From: Heterotrichella gracilis
Lineage: Eukaryota; Sar; Xanthophyceae; Tribonematales; Xanthonemataceae
Length of the DNA: 64,000 nucleotides
Direction: 5' to 3'
Assembly: GCA_032358255.1 (NCBI GenBank)
Contig: JAULBX010002002.1
Location: 1 to 64,000, forward strand
This document shows, one piece after another, positions 20,601 through 31,200 of the stretch. The translations under genes and the position numbers were made by a program. Under the pieces are notes generated by a model. It saw only the letters and a list, made by a program, of their open reading frames with translations, searched no databases and was not told where the DNA came from. Every line of letters starts with the position of its first letter. Position 1 is the stretch's first letter.

Positions 20601-23600
20601 TGCTCCTTTCTGTCTAAAAGCCTGTCACCAATCCTATCGCAATTTCTTCAAAACCGGGCGACGTCATATTCCTGGCCCACTACCCCAATCCCCGCCGCTA
20701 CCATGCATACTTCACAGATGTACAACATGGAGTGGCAAGGTGCAAATGTCCCAACACAAAGCCTACCATGGTGGGGGCCATCCTCGTTGTGATTCATGTT
20801 GTGCTTGAGACTGGACATCATAACCGTACCGTTCTCCCAACAGACTATCAATACCAAAGAGGAAAGGGCACCATATTTTGTCGTTGTATACATATACCCC
20901 CCTGCCCCGTCCATACCTTTGTTGCCAAGCATGCCGATTGGAAGAAAGTATTTTTGGTCCAATAATTTAATTTCGAACCCCAGAACACTTGGGCTGGACG
21001 AGGGCGGCATGGGGCCAGGGGGGGTGGACATGTCGGGGAGTGGGGAGAGTGCGTGGGCGGAGGGGGAGGGGGTGGTGGCGGCGCCTGGCAGCACGCCTGC
21101 AAGCAGTGACAAATTTCAGCATCTATCAAGGTATGGCGATGGCAGGGTTTAGGGATTTTGAGTTACCAGGTTATTCACGTCTGCAGATGGCGAATTACAT
21201 GTGGTGAACCCCAAGTATATTGAAGCCCAGGCACAATGGGATCTCATACAAGATGGTCAGTTTGGGTTCCATTACAGGGATCGGTTATGGACAGCAGTGC
21301 ATGGGCTTGAGGCCGCTGCTGGAGGGTGCAACCCACCTGCGGCACACATGTCAATGCATCCGGTAACGAGATCCAACATATAGGTACCAATAATCGGGAT
21401 ACATTCCTCTTGCCGCCACAAGGAATCCTTGTCCTTGATATATTTAACCACACATGGCCCATCCCATTAGAGCTGCCCAGCAAACGCAGCCTTGGTTGCT
21501 TGCGCTCAGAAAACCCTGAACCCTAAACCCTAGCCGCACACCCACCTGCAGGCCGCACAGCAAAGGCGGGCGTGTCCTGCATGGCGCTCAGCGAAACCCT
21601 CCTCCGGGGTTTCTTGTCCCCGCTGCTCCGCTGGGATGCAGGGGGTGTGGCGGCGGCGGGCGCGAACGGTACCCCCGCTGTAGCACTGGCCCTGTTCTCC
21701 TGCTCCAGTAGCTTGAGCCACATCTTTTTCGTGTGCAGGTGGACCTGGTGGGAGGGTTTCAGAGGGTAATGAGAGGGCGTTTCAGGGGGTGGAAAGAGGT
21801 GACAAAGCAAGGCAGAGAGGTGCATCTCGGTGAGGGGGGCTTTCCACCTGCTCCAGCACCGTGAGCCACATCTGTTTGGTGGACCTGGCCGGGCAGGGGT
21901 TAGGGCTTTTGGGGGTAAAAGGTACATGGTCCCAAGTGGAAAGGGTTCAAAAGAATATTTGGGTTTTTTTTGTGCAAGGTTTTTGGTGGGCATTATTATT
22001 AGCCCTTCACCTCCAACAATTACAGGGTTTTTAAAGGATGTCTTGAGTGAAACGGTGGTAGCTCAATCATATGCTGCCTAGTCCATGCCGGTGTACCACA
22101 GTAGGCCACACAGCACAAAGGAGATGAGCCCTAAACACGGCAAGCCAATGTAGTGGATGGCACTTCTATCACACTTAACCAGTCCATTCACCCAAGTTCC
22201 TGACACCCTGCACACCCCACACAGCCTTCCTACAAGCCCCCCCCTCACCTGCTCCTCCCCAGCATGCGCCAGCATGGGTGCCCCCCTCGTTGCCCCACGC
22301 GCCGGTGTCGTCTCCCCCTTGGCCACCCTCAGGGCGGGTACTGGAGTGGATGTGCCGGCAGCTGCGGCAGCCAGCGTGTTGCGGTGCGCCATCTTCAGGG
22401 CAGTGGGCACAACAAGCTCTGCAGGCAGGAAGTTGGCAAATTTCAGGAGGCAGGTTTTGCAGTTTGCTGGTCAGATTTACGATGTGCGTTACTTCAGGGT
22501 AGTGGGCAGCAGCGCTATCACTGAGTGGTGTTAGCAGATCAATGGATAGATGTTTATAATTGCAGGCAGGCAGTAGGGTGTAAGGTGTGGTGTGTGCTAG
22601 CCTGGCAGGGTTTTAGGGTTTTGCACGTACGGTTGGCTGCTCCCTTGTCAATGGGCGACTCCTTGTGCGGGGCATCCTCATCAAGCCACCGGTGGGGCAC
22701 ATCCGTGAGGCACACCTGAGGAGGGGTGCATGGGGGGGACCTAAAAATCCGCTGTTTCGCTCTGAGCCATCAGCACTGGGTAGGTGTCAAGAGTTGCAGA
22801 GTGTTGCTTCATACTTTGGGAGACACAACTCACAAGTTAGGTATACAATACTGGGCACAGTGAGGATGCCGCCTTGTCCTCTTATCTGCGCCACTTCATA
22901 ACAATAATAATGAAGAACTGGAAATTGAGATGAGGGTCTACAGGAGCATGACAACGCCACAGCACATCAAAATGTTCCCTTGGGATCCAGCCCGCCATCG
23001 CCATACAGAGCCTGCGGGTGGCCGCTAGGGTTTCGGGTTGAGGATCCCTCACCTTCTCCAGCTCGCCATCGTCGTACAGCACGCTGTGCTTGCGGGTTGC
23101 CGGCGCGTAGGCTGTGACTGTGCCCCGGTAGAACACCCCGTCCCCGTCCCAGTAAATCTCCAGGCGCTTGCCCCAGTCCTTGTAGCGCTCAGGCTGCGTG
23201 TCCATGGTGCCGCGGCACTTGGCGGCCCCACACTGGCACCTGCGGGGAGGAAATGGCACCAATTTTTCGTGATTAGAAAATGGAGATTGAGTTTCACATT
23301 TGGAAAAGTACAAGGGAACGGAAAGATAGTTGAAAATAAAGCTTTGAAATGGTGCAATTTACAGGCGGAGAGGAGAGAAAGGGGAGGGGGCTGCGTGTCC
23401 ATGGCGCCGCGGCACTTAGCGGCGCCGCACTGCACCTGCCAGGAGAAAAAGGCACTTTTGTTTTGTGATTAGAAATTAATCACAAACATAGATGGGTGCA
23501 GGGATTACTTATTAGAATTACATTGATCAATACACGGGTGGTAATGAATCATCGGGTTTTGGAAGAGTACAAGAAACGCAGGGGAGTGAAAGAAGGTTAA

Positions 23601-26600
23601 TAAAAATAAGAGAAAAGAAGAGGTTTGCCCACCTGTAGTTGCTGGCTGACTCCGACAGCCCAAAGTGCTGGAACTGGTAGTCGTAGGTCAGCTCCTCCCC
23701 TGGCTGGATGTCCCGAAGGGCAAAGATACCCACACGCCGCTCACCTGAGAAGAGGGGGGTTACAAGGGAATTAGCAGCCAAGCATGGAACCCTTAGCCCT
23801 TTGGATTCTCAATTACGCGCTGAGCAGGCAACCCCACCCCAAGCTCCGCATGTCCCCACATCATCCCATCTCAGCTTACACAGTTCCAAGGTCAAACCCA
23901 CCCTCCCCTCCCAAGCGCATGGCCCCACCCATCCCCATCCCCACCTGTGGCCGCGTCGTGCCACTTTTGCGACTCGCAGTTTGGGTCGCAGCTGGAGTTG
24001 ATGAGGCGCGCCAGGTTTCCCCTGTAGCGCGCGTCGATGATGAGGCCCGGCGCCAGCTCCATCATGTAGAAGTGGGGCAGGTTGTTGGCCTTGGCAACGT
24101 CCACGCGCCGCTGGCACTCGGCATCGTTCACGATCTCGCCTGTAATGGTGTGGGTGGTTGGTGGTTGGTGGTGGTGGTTGAGGGCAGTGGCGGTGGTGGG
24201 TGTGAGGGTGCAGGGAGTGTGTAGAGCTTCATCCCCTGTGACGCCTACACACTCAATATTTTTGGGTTCCACCAACTGCAGACTTCAACAGGCAGCTCAT
24301 AAGGGTCCAGGACCATTAGGGTTTTAGCGTCCCGCCCACCTGCATACTCCACCAGGAAGCTGCCCGCCTTGACCAGCTGCGCCGCGCGCACCCCCCACCC
24401 CCGGTCCCCTGTGAGGAACACCTCGGTGCGGGGGGGGTTGAGCAGGTGGAAAGGCCTGGGGGAGGGGAGGTGGCAAGGTGGGTCAACATGCAGAGCGATA
24501 GGCGGTATCAATCGGAGGTTTCAATTTCCGGCCAATCCCCTTTAACATAAAGTTTAAGGTGCATCTGGCCATACGTTCATGTGCCCCCATGTAGAATTGC
24601 AGACATGCCATTCACAGGTCCCGTAACCGCCCCCCATGCACCCCACTGCAACCCCACCCACCTGTTGCTGCACTGCGCGTCGCAGGGGCAGTACTTCTGG
24701 TCGCAGTGGATGTAGGACACCCGGTTGAGGCAGTTCTCCCCGCACCCCTTGGGCTCCACAGGGGGCCCAGCAGCGCCGCCATCGGCAGCGGGCCCCGGGC
24801 GGGGTGGGCGGCAGCAGCAGATAGAGATCTCGTCCTTGGGGAGCTGCCTGGGGCGCCGCCCCGACACCCAGGCGTTGCGCTTGATGACCTCGTACTGCGG
24901 TGGCTTGTTGCGCGGGTCGCTGAGGTCCACGCCCGGGGGCACCGCCACGCCCATCTGGTCAAAGATGCTCTGGGGCGCAGGGGAGGGACACGTGGGTGTG
25001 GGAGGAGCGTGTGGTGTGGGCACAATGGGGGGCAGTAAACTACATGTTACCAAACAATCAATAGTAACTAATAGCACCTCCATTTTCTTTACTACATGGT
25101 AAGCTACATGTTGCTACAATGTTACGACTGCGAATTAAGCTGGAGTGGTGAAACATGTCGCCAGCTAACCAATGAGCCGAATCACCCCCTGCACCCCAAC
25201 CTGCTGGGTCATGCCTCCCTTGCAATGCGCTGCCCTTGCAGACCGGGGCGGCAATTTTGCCCAGCACCATACCATGCATGCTTGCAATGAATGTTCATGA
25301 TGTTGAATCCCGTCTTCTAATGGGGAGAACTGTACTTGTGACCGCTTCCACTCCACCGCCTGCCCCCTACCTGCTGTGTCATGCCAGCTGTGCTGCGCTT
25401 GCGGGGCGGGGCGGCGGCCCCAGCCAGAGCGAAACTCCCAGGAGCCCATGCCAGTGCGTGGCCAGCCGCCGCAGCTGCTGCCTGTGCCGCTGCTGCTGTA
25501 GGGTTTGCTGCCAGGTGGCGCAGCAGGGATTGGAGGGCGGTGGCGGGGATGGGGCTCGCTGGGGCCTGCGGGGTGGTGCAAGGAAGGGGAAGGGGTGAGC
25601 CAATGTAATCATGGGGTTTGTATGCTAGTCACATGCGTTGCAATACACATCCAGCCGGCTTGGCGTTTGGCGGATGCGCGCACATCCGCATGCAGGTGGT
25701 TGGTGAGGACTTGCTGCGTAGGCAACCCAGAGCCGGTGCGGCGTGGATCAGTGTATGCATGCATATGCCAGTGGCGCAAGATGCTTGAACAATGGAAAAC
25801 ACGGCTGCAAAACATTTGCGATTTCATGGCCCTGCAATATGTGTCTGGCGGTGCGGAGCCTCACCTCGTCAATCTCCATGGCCTGTGCACCGCTGACAAC
25901 CCGCCCAGCAGCCCTGCACCAGCACAATCAATCGCACTTTCAATAAAAAAAAACGCATATTCAACAGCTCAAATCCAACTGCAGCAGCACCATCCCCGAT
26001 GCAACTGCAAATGCAGTTGCATCGATAGCTCGGATCAGTGCCGTGACCCAGCACCATTTGTTCGCCCACAGGATAATTCTTTTTTATGCAGGGGTGTTTC
26101 TAGATGCCTGCGGTACCCAGAATTGCTTGCCTTGAGCAACTAGCCCTGCCACCCTGCACACCCACCCTACTAGCCCTGCCAGCCCACACATTCACCCTAG
26201 TCGTCCAGCCAAGCCCGCCAGCCACCTACCCTGAGGTCACAACAGCGTCTTCAGCCTTCACCCGCTTGGAAGTGGCCGGTCCAGCCCCGTCCGTTTTGCG
26301 CTTTGCTGCTTCCCCCCCTGAGACCTCTTCAACTTTCTCCCCACCCTCCTTCTTCACCTTCACCACCTTGACCTCCACACCCACCACCAGCCCCACCGCC
26401 AGCTCCACGTGCACGGCCTCACCCACCACCATCAGACCCACAGCCACGCCACCCGTCTCGACCACCGCCAGCCTGCACTGGACCACCTCCTCAAAGGAGG
26501 GTGGCTGCTGGAGAGGCTGGGTGGTGGGTGGTGGGGCCGGGGTTGGGGCCGGAGGCCTGCTGGCCGCGGCTTTGGCGGGTCGCTTCCGTGGGGGTGCGGG

Positions 26601-27500
26601 GGCCTTGGGTGCCGGCAGTGGCTCCACATGCACGCCGCCCTTGGGGGGTCTGCACCACCAGTTGGGTGGCGCCTCGCGCTTGGCATCCAGCCGCAGGAAG
26701 GCATACACCTGTGGGGCAGGCAGGCAGCCATGATATGGAGGGAATATTGCCACATTGGGACAGGATAGTAATTGCTCAGGTGCGTTTTCCTGGTACAGCC
26801 ACTGACTAATATTGCGGCAGTATGCCTACACCCTTCAAGCGGCCTGTGTGGCAGGCCGTGTTGAGGTTTGGGGAAAGATATATATGCTTGGGGCAAGCAG
26901 GTGTATCACTGGCTGTACCCTGACGGGGCAAGGAGGCCCTACCTCTAGGATGGACAGTGCCAGCTGCTTGCGACCCTTAGGTTGCGCCTTGGCGTGGTGC
27001 TTGTCTGCCATCCCTTTTCCCCAGGAGCTCAGGTCCTGAGGCCCTATCCACGATATCTCCTGAGTGCCGAAGAACACCACGGGCACGGTCTGCCCCTTGA
27101 GCTGCTTGGCAGCCTTGAGCCGCTGCTGCGCCTCTCTGTCGGGGAGCACTTGGGACTGCGATTATGAGGTGGCAAGGGTTAGGTAGGCCCTGCTAACAAA
27201 GCTTTATACGTGGCTGGCACTTTGCAGCGGCTGGAAAAAGGTAGGATGCGCGTAGCGTGTGGTTGCTAATGGTAGACCTAGGATGTGTGTAAGTGCATTT
27301 TTGTATATAGGAAGGGTAGGCGAGTCAGCGGGACAGGTGCCTCGGCACAACTGCATATGCATCCGTGTGCAGGATCTCACCGGCCAAAAGGGGAAGCCTT
27401 TCACCCTTGCCCAGACCACCTTGGCGTCATCGGCAGCCTTGACAAACTCCTCTGCGCTGAGGACTGCCTCCAGCCCGATGACCTCTTCCCCCGGAAACAT
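17622..27500 (-). CDS. Histone-lysine N-methyltransferase, PWWP-AWS-SET-postSET-Tudor
   Basis: Eighteen exons join in phase, 5' to 3': 27500-27381, 27155-26943, 26708-26230, 25892-25865, 25565-25371, 24969-24662, 24455-24340, 24139-23945, 23744-23633, 23239-23053, 22715-22631, 22418-22249, 21744-21546, 21096-20989, 20487-20240, 20028-18592, 18415-18178 and 17827-17622; about 1547 residues. A PWWP domain opens the protein (VWARVKGFPFWP). Then come a Lys/Pro linker, a Cys-rich AWS segment (GCGENCLNRVSYIHC), SET (RGWGVRAAQLVKAG, LVEYAGEI, ELTYDYQFQHFG) and post-SET (CQCGAAKCRG). A Tudor/agenet-like stretch follows (LEIYWDGDGVFYRGTVTAY). The C-terminal half is low-complexity, with repeats in one 1.4-kb exon. 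AWS-type SET proteins (ASH1/SET2/NSD) usually methylate H3K36 in the nucleus, so this is the likeliest activity. The usual N-H-S-C motif reads NSSC here. The join at 20989 is the least certain. Confidence 0.9.
18073..18097. repeat. (TGAT)n microsatellite
   Basis: About five TGAT units in the intron before the last SET-gene exon. Confidence 0.9.
18730..19115 (-). repeat. Coding repeats LPxADQTLPxAP in the SET protein tail
   Basis: About a dozen imperfect units of the type NTLPLADQTLPPAP are encoded in tandem, reading frame intact. Adjacent (about 19310-19440) a second family of HMPDA/PMPDA units is seen. Both are in the large exon and suggest repeat expansion within a disordered region. Confidence 0.85.
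21524..21536 (-). repeat. TTTAGGG units just after a SET-gene donor
   Basis: On the coding (minus) strand the intron reads GGCTAGGGTTTAGGGTTCAG within about 10 bases of the exon 13 donor. The G-rich strand is at the donor side here. Confidence 0.7.
21849..21894 (-). repeat. Decayed copy of SET-gene exon 13 start
   Basis: On the minus strand CCAGGTCCACCAAACAGATG then TGGCTCACGGTGCTGGAGCA copies the acceptor and start of exon 13 (GTCCACCTGCACACGAAAAA...) about 110 bases upstream of it, with a short deletion. Confidence 0.75.
23394..23442 (-). repeat. Copy of SET-gene exon 10 (post-SET) start
   Basis: On the minus strand GGCAGGTGCAGTGCGGCGCC and GCTAAGTGCCGCGGCGCCAT repeat the acceptor side and first about 45 bases of exon 10 with few changes, about 190 bases upstream. 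It keeps the Cys codons but has lost one codon. Confidence 0.8.
25190..25262 (-). repeat. Decayed copy of SET-gene exon 5 end
   Basis: On the minus strand GGCATGACCCAGCAGGTTGG, preceded by a GCCGCCCCGG...GCAAGGGCAGCGCA stretch, copies the exon 5 terminus and donor (GGCATGACACAGCAGGTAGG) about 160 bases downstream. Confidence 0.7.
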
Positions 27501-28252
27501 TTTGAATATCGATCGCAGCGTCAACTGCAACCACGACGCAGAAACTAGTCTTCACGAGACTGGTAGAGACTTATAATCGCATTGTGAGCAAAGATTCCTT
27601 GCGACAACGCAGGCAAACTTTTAGCTGCAACCGCTGGCACCTAGGCAGTTTCCACACGGTGGGAGAGAGAGCGGCGCAAAGCAACGCCATGCATAGCAGG
27701 CTGCAGATTAGTTGGTCTTTTCAAGTGTCTACACACACCACGGGAGGGTGCGTTTTGGCAAACCTTGCAACTTTTGAACTCCGTTTGAGCCTCACGGCAT
27801 TATAATTTCCGGGAATTTATCCTCTATCCACGCATCCCCTCTATCGTGCGGGGACGCAATTCAAAAAATGCAGACAGGCGCATGTTTCGGGGGCCAGATT
27901 TCAAACCTACCACATGGGCACCCCTCAGAAGCGAGGATGAACTGCCCGCTAGAGCAGTGGGCTGGCAGCGGGCATGGCACCAGTTCAGCCCCATCCATCC
28001 GCAAATCCGTTCCGGCTTTGAAACCCCAGAGCAGGCAGCCGATATTTTGCACCAAACTTGTTTCCCGCATTCCCTTCTGCGCAACTTCCCAACAGACCAC
28101 ATAAGCATGTCGTTAAAGCTTTTGTCGCGAAGACCGACAGTCGCTCCCTGCCCAACAACGCTGCTTGTGCTCTGAACCGCAACATGTTGTAAACCCAAGC
28201 TTGAAAGTTGGCTGCAAATTCAAAATATCTCACTCGTTGACAACCTGCCAGC
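27501..28252. promoter_or_regulatory. Bidirectional intergenic region, SET gene / ClpD
   Basis: The two start codons are 752 bases apart and diverge, so both promoters must lie here. I see no TATA-box pair that could be called with confidence. Confidence 0.55.
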
Positions 28253-31200
28253 ATGGCTTCGACCCAAACCCTGCGTAGCAGGGTCACGGGCAGTTGCCCA
28301 CACCCACTGCCAACCTCGTCGAGACGGACGCCTGCCAAGGCCCGTGTGATATGTGCAAACGCATCCTTGCAAACGCAGACCGCGCCCCGGTCAACCAGCC
28401 AGTTTCTGGGTGCATCCCTGTCCGCGTCAGCCCGGCAGTTCTACGGGCGATTGATGCCATCAGTTTCAAAACAGGCAGGCACCTGGGGCGCGCGCAGCAG
28501 CCGATCCCGCGGAGCACGGCTCAGGGTTTCGGCTGTGTTTGAAAAGTTCACAGAAGTGAGCGTGAAAGCCGTGGTGTACGGTCAGGAAATCGCCAAGAAG
28601 TGGGGCAGAGACAAGGTAAGGGATCTCTGCACCTGTTGTATTTGCCCAGTTGTCACCCTTGACTGCCCAACCCTGCAGCAAGGCCTTTCAACCCTATCTT
28701 GGTTTTTGCAGGTGGACGTCGAGTTTCTGGTGCTGGGTCTGATTGAGAGGGACCTGTCCGAGACAAACCCTTCCTTCGGATTTGGCCTGTTCGCCAACAC
28801 AGGGGTGACGTTGGAGCGGGCATACGCAGCGCTCGAGGCAGTCAGCGGCGCCAAGGGGGTTGAAAGCAAGAAGACTGCCGAGGTGCCTTTCACCTCGGAG
28901 GCCAAGACGGTGCTTTCAGAAGCCGTGCGGGTGCGTCACGCGGGGGCCAGTGCCTGATTTTTCAAACCCTTGACTGAACCCACATGTGGGTCTGACATGT
29001 TGTCCACTTTTCCTGGCGCAGCAATCCCAGTTGCTATCCATGAACACCATCTGGCCGGAGCACATCCTGTGTGCGATCCTATCTGGAGAGAAGTACACTG
29101 ACGTGGACGAGCGGACCGGGGAGCGGGTGACCGAGGTGGTGGGCGAAAAGGCCCGGGCCATGTTCAGAAAGTGAGTGAGCTGATCAGCTGGATGTAAAGC
29201 CTTAAAATGCTTAGGATTTTCGTGATTACCCCTGATCCTGTGACTCCTGACCTTCTCCTGCCTTAGAAAACAGCTGGCTGGCGCGTCGTGAGTTGTCTGC
29301 AATCTGTTGAAACATGTTGACCTGGATTTTCATATTGGATTGTATATATCGTGTTGTTTTTGAGCCCGCTGCTGGAATCCTGCTGCCGCTCTAACCTGAG
29401 GGTCTGCGCCGCTGCAGGCTGGGGCTGAGCCCCGACAACTTGAGGCGCGAGGCCCTCAAGCGCATGAAGGCAGCGCACGAGGAGGAGACGGGACCACCAC
29501 AGAAGAAGGCGCCACAGGTAAAAACCCACAGCACCACCCAACACCACCACCAGCACCGCCACCGTACCCTTTTCCTTATGCCCACAAGCTTGCAAACAAA
29601 CCACCGTGCCACCTGGCAATCCTTGTAGAAGGCGGCGCCCCAGAAATCCGCCACAGCACCACCTCCACTGTCGCCTACAGCACCACCAGCACCACCACCG
29701 CACCTCCTTCCTCATCCTTAGAGGGTTGCATAACACCCCAACTGCAGACACCGCACCCTGCCAACGTGCCACCCACCGCCTCATGGGCAGTGTTCTAACC
29801 TTTTCCCTTCACATCTACAACCTTGAAAGCAACCCACTAGCAAAACAAAGCACCTTCACGTGCTGCGACAGTGCTGCCCAACATCCGCTGGGGTATTGGC
29901 ACCCAGCGTGGCGCTGAACCCTGCACACGTGAGGCTGAAAACACCCCCACCGTGTGCGCAGGCTGTGGGCGGCACCAGCAGCAAGGAGGGCACCAAGGCG
30001 CTGGACGAGTTCTGCAGGGACCTGTGCGAGGACGCGAGAAACCAGCGCACAGACCCGGTACGCGCACACCCTAACCCACAAAAGGACAAACCCTAAATGA
30101 ATATCGCCGACACGCATGGGAGCATGGGCGCCCAATGGCGCACACTTTACTGACCTGGCAATAATGCAACCATGCCGCTGGAAAAGCAGCCGGCAACAGA
30201 TGCACACGCGCGGCGCACCACCATGCCACTCAACTGCCATGCATGGTCCAGATCCCTTGCCCTATGCATCAAAACCCTAAATTCCGCTGCCAATAACCTG
30301 GGGCGGACGGAGGTGAGGTACATCATCCCGATCCTGGCCCATCGCCCCATGCACCTTTAGCAAAACCCTAAACCCTACCCCCCCTTCCAGGTGATTGGCA
30401 GGGAGAAGGAGGTGAGCCGCGTGATCCAGATCCTGGCCCGCCGCACCAAGAATAACCCCATCCTGCTGGGCGAGCCAGGGGTGGGCAAGACCGCCATCGC
30501 CGAGGGTCTGGCGCGCGCGATCGTGGAGGGCGCCTCCCCTGATGGCACCCTGCTGCCCGAGTTCCTCAAGGGCAAGCGGGTCATGTCTCTGGATGTGGGG
30601 CTGCTGATTGCTGGCGCCAAGGAGCGGGGGGAGCTTGAGCTGCGGGTGACCAAGCTTATCCAGGAGACCAAAGCGGCGGGCAACGTCATCCTCATGTAAG
30701 GGTTTTGGGTTAGGGGTTTATCAAGGGGTTGGGGTGTCGCCTTGGTGCACGTCACGCTGATGTAGGGGACCTGTGCGGCGGGCAACGTCATCCTCACGGA
30801 AGAGTTTGCAGGAGTTTTGGGGTTTAATCATCTTTTTGGTGCACATGTGGATCCAGGACACCATATGGGAGAGGCTTCAACATCCATGCCTCAGGGTTTT
30901 AAGGGTTGCAAGGGGTTAGTGTCTCTTTGCTGTATGCATGCTGATGTAGGAGACCAAGGCGCCATCCACATACACAAGAAACCCTAGACCCCTAAACCCC
31001 AAACAGTAGGCCGCATCTAAACTGCTTTCCATGTCGCAGGATCGACGAGGTGCACACCCTGGTGGGCGCCGGCGCGGTGGGGCGCGGCAGCGGCGGCGGC
31101 GGCCTGGACATCTCCAACCTCATCAAGCCCCCGCTGGCGCGCGGCGAGCTGCAGTGCATCGGCGCCACCACGCTTGACGAGCACCGCAAGTACATCGAGC

